A DNA stretch of 64,000 nucleotides from Metaphire vulgaris (lineage: Eukaryota; Annelida; Clitellata; Crassiclitellata; Megascolecidae). How positions within the stretch are numbered: the stretch's first letter is position 1; the number at the start of each line of letters is the position of its first letter. The position numbers were made by a program, and so were the translations under genes. A model generated the notes under the pieces. The model worked only from the letters and a program-made list of their open reading frames with translations. It had not been told where the DNA came from and did no database searches. Shown here piece after piece: positions 35,101-46,800 of this stretch. Location of the stretch: contig CM030867.1 of the NCBI GenBank assembly GCA_018105865.1, forward strand, positions 8,356,619 through 8,420,618, in the 5' to 3' direction.

Positions 35101-35530
35101 CTTCACATTAAATTTCAAATCCAAATCCACAAAGTCATTGGTGCAATAATTGTTTACTGAAGCCACTGATGACAGATAACGATTTAAAATATAATTAAAA
35201 TACGCATAGGCAATTTATAAATGTTTAACAACTTTCTATTGAATGCTGATGTAGCAGATTGTTGACACAGGAACTGAGGCCAATGTAAATGTTGACCTGT
35301 CTCCAGTTAATTATCCTAGATAATTCTTTGCTGCATTAAACACTGAATTTGCCAGTAGTTTGCAGTTGCTATCCGGAAAGGGCTTTAGGGCACAATATTG
35401 TGTCTTCACTGAGTTTTGCTTTAATTTCTTGACACAGCTGAAAAATTTCCAAAATCAAAAGTGATAGATATGATATAGATTTACATATTGAAGCTTTCTT
35501 CCTGAATGACATCAGCATCTACCCAGACAG

Positions 35531-35604
<74 letters not shown>

Positions 35605-36762
35605 AACTGAATATACATTGAGTTGTAATGATCAAGTTTCAAATGACATCCTGGCTTAAGGTTATCGTGTTTGATTTTCACGTTGCTCATTTTTTCTGTT
35701 TAAATCAAAATATTTTTTATACTTTTGAAGAAATGGGCACATGATGACCCATTCAAGCAAGAAGCCGTACGAATGTAAGTACCTTAACTGTGACAAAAGT
35801 TACTGCGACCAGAGATCTCTCCGACGTCACCTGGAAAACCACCACCAGCACTGTACGGATGCTACACCGCCAACCTCGGGTCGAATGTCCGTCAACTCCG
35901 GCGATAGTGTGTTCCAGTTTGACGGAACCTTCATGTCGAATTTCTCCGGAAGAGGACTGGAATCGACCTCATCAGCTGGAGTTAATCTCTCGCCGGCACC
36001 TCAGAAAGCCACATGGCCTTTTGGCTACAACCCTCTGAAGTAGGTGTAGCCACGAATGCCAAATATACTTTGTATGATTTTCTAAAGAGCTTCACAGGAA
36101 GGAAGTCAGGCATAATGGAAGGATCAAGGCGATATTGGAGTCAGGTCAGGTCTTCGTCCTCCAGCAGTGTCCAGCTATCGACTTCTCCATGACATCTCTC
36201 CAAAGTTCTCTGTCTTTTGCTATTTCTTCCAAAGTCATTCGGTGTCTTCCGTCAGTTTTTCCGTTGAGATTCAGTCCTGCCATGTGCAGATCATCTTCCA
36301 ATCTGTCCACCCATTATCTTTTCGGTCTTCCTTTAGATCTTCTCCCCTCTGGCTTGTAGTTGAAAATTCATTTTAGGTTTCTTATTTCATCCATTGGGAT
36401 AGACCATGTCAAAAGGTGTGCTTACTTCGAAGAGGATCAAATAGAACAAAGGCCAAGAAGTAGAGAATCTGACATTTTATTGGATATGAATTTCTTCGTG
36501 TGATATTGTCATCGAGGCCAGTTTTGGTTTACCGGTATTTGTTTTTAAACAATGCCTCACACCTATCCTGTTCTTCAAATTCTCCTGTTGCATCTCATTT
36601 CGATTTTCTCATCCATTGACATCGAAGTTTCAGGTGTCTAAGTAGCTGGTGTGAAAATTTAGTTTGTGTCTCAGCACTGATGTTTTATGTGAGCACGTGA
36701 ATTTACAGTGTACAGTGTACCTGTGTAAATTTCGTGTTTTTTTGTTCAGTGAATTACAATCC

Positions 36763-36843
<81 letters not shown>

Positions 36844-39800
36844 ATCACAGGACCCTCCTATCAACTGTAGATTTTCTGACTCAAAACTGTAAGGTTATGG
36901 GACACAGTGGCGTAGCGTGACTTTTGGGGGCCCGGGGAGCATCCTTTATGTGGGGCCCTGGCTGACAAGCAAAAAAGGTCATCGCCCACAAAAAAGTTCT
37001 TTGTCCACACTTCTTTTATAGTGTTGACAAGCAAAGAAAAGGTCGTCGTCCACCTCTTTGGGGGCCCCCCCTCTCCCGGGGCCCGGGGGCTGTCTCCAAA
37101 GTGCCCCCACCCCATTGTTACGCCACTGATGGGACAAGTTTTTGTGACAATATTTTGTATGGTTTTTACCTTTTGCCATTAATGACCATTATGCACAGCA
37201 GATGGACCTATGTTCTGTTACACTGGTCAACAAGGTTTTTGTTTCCTGTGCAATTTCTGGTGTTCCAGGTAGATTTTGTCATGCTGATTACAGGAATAAT
37301 TTTGAAATTTTCCTATCACGTAAGTTTTTTGAGAAAAAGCTGATTTTAAATTTTAAAATTATAAGAATTTTAAAATCGTGGTTTTCGAGAGTTTTTTGAG
37401 GTATGGGTATTCAGGTCAAGCAAGAATCTTATGTGACCGCCATAACAGATGTAATATGCACTGCTGGCTCACTTAACTACATGGATTTTGAAAATTAGTA
37501 TAATTAGGCATGTCCAGACATGCCCAGGCGCCCAAACCTGTCTTCAAGACTACATGCCTAGCATGTATTGTTGCTATGGTTACGCAGTCCTATATAAATA
37601 CCAAGCAGCACTAGGAAGCAGCTGCAGTCTTTCTATTTGATGAGATATAACTGTTTAGTTAAAGGCTGTGAATTGAATATATTAACTAATTTAATTAAAG
37701 TTTCTGAAATGTCGCGTCGATGTCGCAATAGCAGTGACACGTTCTGCTACATCTGTGGAGAGTTTACGTTGAAATCACAGAAGCGGAGTATGACAGCAAT
37801 CATAAAAAGAAAGGATATCAGTTATACTTTGAATGCAAAATTGGCGACCAGGACAAAGTATGGGCACCTCATATATGTTGTTCATCTTGTGCTACCAGTC
37901 TGCGAGCTTGGCTTGCAGGTAAGCGTCCATCCATGCCATTCGCCATACCAATGATATGGAGGAGCAGAATAATCATGTAAGGGATTGCTATTTCTGCATG
38001 ACAGATGTTACAGGATTTTCTTCAAAGAATAGGAAGTCTATTGAGTATCCTAACCTTGCCTCAGCAATGAGACCAGTTCCACCTGACGAGAGTCTTCCTG
38101 TTCCAAACCCCCGAGTTTTGGACACTGGAGGACGAGGACGAGCATGCAGAGACAGATGAAATGCTGCAGATAGTTGATGATTCAGCTAAGGAAGACCCAG
38201 AGTTTGAGCCATGGACATCCAGCAATCCTCATTTGATTTCTCAGGCAGAGCTCAATGATCTGGTCAGAGACTTAGATTTGTCAAAAAATCAAGCAGAATT
38301 GATTGGATCTAGGTTGCAAGGATGGAATCTGCTCTCTCCAGGTACAAAAATTTCAGTATTTAAAGAACGGCATGAAGACTTGACTGGATTCTTCAAAAAA
38401 TCGACAGTCTTACTTTTTGCATTGACATTGATGCTTTCGGCTGTAAGCACAATCCATCCGAATGGCGACTTTTTGTTGACTCTTCGCTGTTAAGTTTAAA
38501 GGCTGTTTTGCTGCACAATGGCAATTCATATTCTTCAGTACCCATTGGACATGCTGCTTACATGAATGAAACATATGAGAACATGCAGCTGCTATTGAAA
38601 CACATAGAATACTCGAGATACAACTGGAATATATGTGGAGATCTGAAAGTTGTTGCAATTCTACTCGGTCTGCAGCTAGGCTTCACCAAGTAATGCTGCT
38701 TTCTTTGCGAGTGGGACAGCCGAGCTAGAGATTCACATTATGTGAGAAAGGTCTGGCCACCTCGCAGGGACTTGGTTCCAGGACAGAAGAACGTTAAACA
38801 TGATCCTCTCGTTGATCCGAAGAACATTTATCTCCCACCTTTGCACATCAAACTTGGGTTAATGAAAAACTTTGTCAAAGCAATGAACAAAGAAAGTGAA
38901 GCCTTTACATACTTACGCCAGAGGTTTCCACGCACCAGTGATGCTAAAATACAAGAAGGCGCTTTTGTTGGCCCACAGATTCGAGAGATGCTCAAGGACA
39001 GTCACTTTGAGGGCCTTCTGCAGGGTGCCGAGCATGTTGNNNNNNNNNNNNNNNNNNNNNNNNNNNNNNNNNNNNNNNNNNNNNNNNNNNNNNNNNNNNN
39101 NNNNNNNNNNNNNNNNNNNNNNNNNNNNNNNNNNNNNNNCATCGAATGGCGACTTTTTTGACTCTTGGCTGTTAAGTTTAAAGGCTGTTTTGCTGCTGTG
39201 GCAATTCATATTCTTCAGTACCCATTGGACATGCTGCTTACATGAATGAAACATATGAGAACATGCAGCTGCTATTGAAGCACATAGAATACTCGAGATA
39301 CAACTGGAATATATGTGGAGATCTGAAAGTTGTTGCAATTCTACTCGGTCTGCAGCTAGGGCTTCACCAAGTAATGCTGCTTTCTTTGCGAGTGGGACAG
39401 CCCGAGCTAGAGATTCACATTATGTGAGAAAGGTCTGGCCACCTCGGGGACTTGGTTCCAGGACAGAAGAACGTTAAACATGATCCTCTCGTTGATCCAA
39501 GAACATTTATCTCCCACCTTTGCACATCAAACTTGGGTTAATGAAAAACTTTGTCAAAGCAATGAACAAAGAAAGTGAAGCCTTTACATACTTACGCCAG
39601 AGGTTTCCACGCACCAGTGATGCTAAAATACAAGAAGGCGCTTTTGTTGGCCCACAGATTCGAGAGATGCTCAAGGACAGTCACTTTGAGGGCCTTCTGC
39701 GGGTGCCGAGCATGTTGCCTGGACAGCCTTCAGGATGTTGTTGCTAACTTTCTGGGCAACTACAAGGCGCCAAACTATGTTGAACAAGTTGGAAATCTGC

Positions 39801-40800
39801 TACAAGCTTACAAGGCAATGAAATGCAACATGTCACTGAAGATACACTTCCTTCATTCTCACTTGGACTTCTTCCCGGACAATCTCGGCGCCGTCAGTGA
39901 TGAACATGGTGAAAGATTTCACAAAGACATTGCCAGCATCGAGAAACGCTACCAGGGAAAGTTGAGTCCGCCTATGCTCGGAGACTACTGTTGGTCACTG
40001 ATATGTTAAGCACAGGACAGTTACTACAAACGAAAATCTACAGCAAAACATTTCTAATTTTCTCATGTCTTGTCATTATTGCCTAGATCCTTCTGTAGGA
40101 TTATGTTGCAGAAGACGTTACAATACTAAATGCTAAATTGTCGATTTCTTAAAAACCTTACGTGATACAGAAATTCTAATTACATATTTGTGTTCAGCAA
40201 GTCAAAATCTATTAGTTTCACCAAAATTTGTAGAGGAAACAAAAACTTGCATAAAATTTGTTGACCAGTGTTATTAAAAAATGCCTGTTGCCTTGTGATT
40301 GTATGATGACTTTTTTTGTAGTGAGCCAAAACCAGTGAAGTGTGTGGTATGCGATCGCGGATTCAAGAACTTACCGGCCCTCAATGGTCACATGAGGTTG
40401 CACGGAGGCTTTGTTAAGAAGGTTGGCAACTGATAATGCATTTGTGGAGGTTTTGTTAATTAAGTTATAGCTATTGTACTTAATAGGATTGTTTACCAGT
40501 TGAGAATCGGTGTAATTGATACGTATTTAAGTAGGTTTTCTATCAATTAAGTGCTAGTGATTTGGGTATGAAGGTGCTCAAATAAAATCTTTTCAGGTAA
40601 TGTTTTTTTTACTTTTGCTTCTATATTCTGTATTCTGTTTAACCCTTTTCCTGTTTGCCCTGAGAATACTTGTCCAGTTTTTCATTACGTTACAATTAAA
40701 TGAACAACGGGTATCTGGTAAAGGGTTAATATAGCTTAGAAGCCAAGAATGTAGTGAGCATAAATTCATTTCTTATGAATATGCTTTTATATATATATAT

Positions 40801-40865
<65 letters not shown>

Positions 40866-43800
40866 TTACATATATATAATATATATACACCTATATAAGT
40901 ATATATTCCTTGTTTACATCTGTTGACATACACATATGACACTATAGCATATTTTCAAAATGCTGATCTCTAATATCAGAGCAGGTCTGTGATACCATAA
41001 TTGCTCATCTTGAATTACGGTGTGTAATTTGTAACAGGATTTTTTACGCTAACAGGATTTGGTGTCTGCAGAAAAGAGGAGTGACGATATAGGATCGGAA
41101 ACACCCAAGACAGACGGTGACGACATCAAGGATCCCAATTCACAGTCACTGGATTCGGACAACTGGCCGTTGCCATCGGCAAATGAGGTCAGTTTGGGAT
41201 TGGAGCTGTTTCGTGTCAAGCAGGAAGTCGTGACGACCGACGAGGGCGCTGAAAACATTTCGGATTGTTCCAATTACTTGCTTTCGTCGGGAGGAGGAAG
41301 ACTTCAGAAGAATGAAAAAGAATACAAGAACGATTGTTTTGTTGGCATGCATTTGCTTAAGTCCGAGACATTGCCAGCGATGGAAGAACTGCGGCTGAAG
41401 GACGGCGTTGATCATCAGATCTCGGCTGAAGACGCGCACCAGCTCCTAGCAGAGGCTCTCTCTGACGATTTGAGTTTTTCGGGTGACATGGTGTCAAAAT
41501 GCGAGAAGAGTTCGAACGGCTTACAGCATTCGTTGTACGGAGGGAATCGATTCGAAGTTGCGGACAGCCAGCCTTTACACTTCTCGGCGCAGTCTGGAGA
41601 TTCGAAACTGATCGGAGCCGTTGAAAGCATCCAAACCGGGAGCGACCAGCAGTCGGTTGCGATGCTGTCAAAATACGGCATGCTGGGGGCTTCAGGGAAT
41701 GGTTTTTCCGACCGTAGTAATCTACCAGCTGCCAGCGGGGGTGACGGTTATCTGTGTGGTTCATCTGTCGTCGGTGGTGGTGGTGGCATGTTGCATCGAA
41801 ATTTTATGGATAACAAGTTGAGAAGGGCTACTGAGCAGCAACCGCTGACGCCAGGCTACGTGACCAAGCGTGGATTTGCGTCTGCCACGTCGAGCACTCA
41901 GTGCAGTTCGTCCGCGCAGTGTACGCCAGTCTCACCATTTGCTGGTAGGGCCGTTTATCCTACTAGTCACAACCCATCCCAGTCTTCTCTTAATTCGACC
42001 ATGTTTGAATTCCCTCCAACGAATAATAACCTTTTAGACGGTGGCATTGCGGGCCATTCGTCGACCCCGATCCATTCGAATTATAGCCTCGCACAGCAGC
42101 ACACGCCGCTGTCGCCCTACACGCCCCTGCCCAACGCCCCCTACACTCCGAAGAATTCCTCTTCTTCCAGCCGTCTGTCGCGTTTTCAGTTTTCACCTTC
42201 TTCGTCGGGTCACAAGGATGGCAGCGCGTGCGAATCTCCGTACCAGCTTCATCAGAAATCGGCATATCATCCGTACAATCCTCACTCGTCTCTGCCGAGT
42301 CCGCGCTACACACAGATGCACCACCAGCAACTGCAGCAGCAGCAGCAGCAACAAATGAACAACGACAATTTTGAGCGCAACGTCATGGAGATGGACAAGG
42401 AGATTGAACGTTTGAAGCAAATTGTCGAGGAAGGTAATAAGAACAATATATTACCGTTAGGCCAGAGCTTTCGTGTCCGCGAATCTGGCTTATATCGTCA
42501 ACAGGAAGCAATATGTGAAACGGCGAAAAGACTGCAATGTTTGGGTTCGGATCCGGATACGTTGGTCTGCAATCGGGACCAGAACATTAATCCGCCGATT
42601 TCTTTCGGTAAATATCCGAGCCAACAAAGACCTTTCTTGGATGAGAAAATCGATCACGAGAGGAGCGAGTTTGATATGGATCTGGAGCTCGAGACGTTGA
42701 ACATGTTAAACTTGAGCGGTACCGATAACATACCGGACAAGAAGTTTATATTTGCCGAAACTTCTATGGGTCAGGAAATTGGTGACATTGACCAGCTGGG
42801 CGGGATCAATATGTTTATTTTGGAGGATCATTACGGCGACATTTCGAACGAGATCGCCCTGAACGAAATTTCAGACGTTGACATTCTCGTTGGCCGTAAC
42901 GAGGCTTCGCTGGTTAGCGGCGATTCACTTGAAATGAACTTCATGGCGTCGAGCGCCGCGGGAGTCGTCGGTTCTAAAATGGACGACCAGCGCGTCCAGC
43001 CGTCGGTTCCGAGCTGGATGAATCCGCCGGGTCTGCCGAGGTACGACGTCGTTTCCGGCGTCAGGAAAGACGAGATGTTTCTAAACCCCAACCAGCTCAG
43101 CGGCTTCAAGAGGAGGAAATGCCGCCGGACCCCATAGTCATTCCGCCGTGTGTCAATAATTTCCAGACGATAACAAACCCGCACTATTCGCCAAGTGTCG
43201 TCACCGGCATTAGGAAAAATCCTCTGCCAACTTCTCATCAGCCTCCTCCTCCTCCTCCTCCTCCTTATACCGCTCTGCCTGTCAATGGCCCAGTGAATGG
43301 TGATTATGGGTCATTCCAGGTGTCATTTGATATTTGGGCGCCTCAGTCAGCACCGACATTTCATTGCGCTGAGGACGGGCTAATATGTAAGTCTGTATTT
43401 TTAGATGATATTATAGTTTTAAGTGTGTCAGGAGTTTTAATACCCCTACCTAGTCCATTAAGCTTTAGGCATACAGGAGGTATTCAAATACGCACAGTTC
43501 AATTCATAACGCAGCAAATGTATTTGAAAGCGATGAAGTCAAAACCTAAACGAAAGGATTAAAACATTGTCTGATAAAGATAAAGTTGTTAGTTTGTTAA
43601 AAGAAATGTTATCACAGGCCTATGATAGCACACTGTTTAGATAAACGCGTCCTTGAAACGCCGTACTTTCAATAGACAGTGCCTGCATAAGGCTTAATGT
43701 CATATCTAGCTGGTCTAATGCGCTGTAGACATTTATTCTGCTTATACGAATAGCCCAGATAATTGAATAACCCTATGTCTGACGGCACCTATGCAATTAG

Positions 43801-46800
43801 GCAGGTGCCACTGTATATAATAGCAATTGTATATATATTGAATTGTATGATGAAGTTTCAATGGACAGCATAGTTTGAAACTCTCATCATCATCATCATC
43901 ATCATCATCATCGTTCTTTCTGCCAGCTTTTTTAGTGGCAGTATGCTGGACACAAAACGTTTCCAAGAAGTCAATGGCATAGCGAGGGTGTCTGGCTTTT
44001 GGGGGGCAAAACATGCTTATGGCGCCCCTCAACTTCCGAAAAATCCTGACACGCAAAAAAAGGTTCTTGGCTAATTTGGCGTTAACATGCAGACGGGACG
44101 GTGTCTGGTCTGCGCAATTTAATTAGGCAAAATAGGCGATGACTGTTTTTCTTGTCAGATTTTTTCGGATGTTACTGATGTCAATTCCCAGTGTATATAT
44201 AGGAATATATATTTTCAGTCACGGTTGTATAAAAGTGAGAAAACACTATCTTGAAAAAATAATTTGTTTTGGGTCGATTTTGGCGCCTCCACTGTGCCCG
44301 GAAATGGTTGCCCCCCTTGCTACACCACTGCAAGAAATTCTGTTTTCTGTTAATCATCCTTCTGCTATTGAAATTCATTTCATGATCATATCTTCTCCAA
44401 TGTTGTCCAATGTCCATCCACTTATTTCTCATGTTTGATTACCGGGTGTTATGTTGCTAATTTTTTCCGCTAAAATCAAATTATGGGCTATTTTTATGTT
44501 ACCGTGGTGACTCCGGATGGATTTTATGTTACAGCTGACCACAGCAGTGGTATCATAAGACAAGAGAAGCCAATGTTTTCTTGGGACCAAAATTCCTTGG
44601 ACTCTCTTATTGAAACTGAAAGCAAGTGTTTCATCATGTTATAATAAAGTTGTTGGCTTTGTTGTTGTAAAATTTAGCAACGATACCATTTGCATGTCAT
44701 ATGCTATGCACCCTGTTTATTTGGTTGTACATGTATAGTTGTATACTAAATGGCAGAAGGACACAGCTAAGCAAACCTTAACCCCTTAACTGGGGATCCC
44801 GGATATATCCGTCCATTTTACATTGAGTTACAGTTAAATACACGGTTAAGGGGTTGAATGTCAAAGGAATGAAAAGTGTTTTCATTTTACATTGAGTTAC
44901 AGTTAAATACACGGTTAAGGGGTTAATTGAATGTCAAAGGAATGAAAAGTGTGTAGAGTAACAGTAAACCCAAAGGATGACCTGGAAGGCAACAGGCCAA
45001 AGCATGTTTGGGGAACATGAGAAGAGGCTGTACAACTAGCATCTGACTGAAAGGCCTGAACACTGGTGTTATCTTGTGTGATGAAGGTCAGGGATATTAG
45101 TAAGCAAAGCCAAAAAATTGACGTGTTTGTAAACCTTTACCTGAAAGAAACATGCATCATCATACATTCAGTTATTTAGCCACAGTTTCATCATCAAAGG
45201 CAGGTACCAGGTAAAGTAGTTGCCAAAGTCTGTTGTCTAATTGTTCCAGCTCGGTTTTCGTAAGTGTCCTTGAATTTGAGATCATACTGTTTTCTATTCG
45301 ATAGTGCGCCAGTTTCCAGCATCGTCATGCTATTCGCTGATTTCCGATGACGCGGACGTCAACAGTCGGGCCATTCAGCATCTTTCTCTGAGGAGTAATT
45401 CCTCTAAGGTAGTTTATTTTGGGCAATTTAGAGGCTCCAGAAAGCTCGCCAACCCTTTTGCATCACTCGAGTAATAAACAGTTCACAGTTGGGCTAGGCA
45501 TGAAAATCTGGGACCTGTACATGTATATGTACATGTACATATGTTTGTGTACATGTACTTATGTACATGTACATGTATATATGTACATGTACATGTGTGC
45601 ATCAGGCAGGCAAACATAGAGAGATGTTTCTGAATCTTTCTTTACACAGCTAATGACGGAAACATTATTTTATACTACATATTTACTGTAGCCAATATTT
45701 TCAATTGACTGATGTTTAATGTATGTTGCCTTAGACTTATGGTTTTTAGGATGCCATTGTTTATTCAGTTATTTAGCATTGTGTCATCGGATGCATTTAT
45801 ATAGCATCATCGGTTTATTTCATTTAACTTGCAGGCTTCTGCGATAGGAGCCTGATTATAAAGAAAAATTTTCATGCAGTTTATTTATTATGTCTAATTG
45901 ATCAGAACAGAGAGTATACAGGGGAGCGCAAAAAACCGGACTATATTAAATGCAAACCTAAATGTGACTAGTCCAGTTTTTGTGCCATCCTGTATATGAT
46001 AATCATATTTATTTCAGTATGACCATGGGGTTGTATTAGAAGTACATGTTATAAAAAGGAACTTGATAAAGATTTTTTAGGTTTAACCCTTTTGCCCCAC
46101 AAGGCTGATATTGAGACTTCATAACGTATTGGTTACAGGGTTTGCAGGGCAAAAGGGTTAAGTGGAATTGTGGGTCTATGACAGAGGCAGTAACATATTT
46201 TGAGTATCGTTAGGCAGCAATATTCCTGTTGCAACAGCAGCAGCAGCAAAACACCTAGTTTTTACATTAAGACTACACTCCAGGCAGTGTGGTTTAAGTT
46301 AACTGTAACTGTTATTATAACTGAAAAATACCAATGACTATAACCAACTGTAACTGAAAAATAAATAACTGAAATAGTTAAAATAACTGAAAAATGACAA
46401 ACTTAAGAAGTCAAACACCACACAAAAAAGATCTTTGATTGAACACTTTGAAACTTTCAATCTTCTGAAATTATTTATGTCATGTTTTGATGGACATGCA
46501 CGTGAAAATATGGAGATACAAGTAGATTTTTCAGTCAATTAGAGAGAATAGAGTTATTGCTTATTACGAAAAAGCATCAAAATTTATTAATGTGTTCAGT
46601 GGCGATTAACTGAAAAATAATTAACTGTAACTGAAACTGGAACTGAAAAATGACAATAACTTTAACTGTAACTATAACTGGAAAATAATCAATAACTGTA
46701 ACCACATGGACTCCAGGCCTAAGTCACAGCAACAGCTCTTATGCCTGCAATAGAGCTTTCCATGTATTTATCGACTTTAATTGATGCATCTTCCTGGAAC

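Larger units (their letters stand above)
37221..40270 (+). mobile_element. CACTGG-ended DNA transposon (CMC/EnSpm-like)
   Basis: Both ends carry CACTGGTCAACAA as inverted repeats, and the similarity continues with gaps for over 100 bp (GTTTTTGTTTCCT, ATCACGTAAG). TTA flanks each end, a possible 3-bp target duplication; CACT ends with 3-bp duplications fit the CACTA/EnSpm group. It carries a degraded protein gene (37708-40009), a 100-N gap and a duplicated segment around the gap. It sits in the intron before zinc-finger exon 6. Confidence 0.75.

Noticed and set aside
42041..42358. Arg/Thr-rich 105-codon frame on the plus strand
   Set aside because: Alternative frame within the long zinc-finger exon, whose main frame stays open for 692 codons and is in phase with the finger exon.
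44778..44951. Spaced repeats resembling a CRISPR array
   Set aside because: Only two units, no regular spacers, eukaryotic context; explained by a tandem partial duplication.
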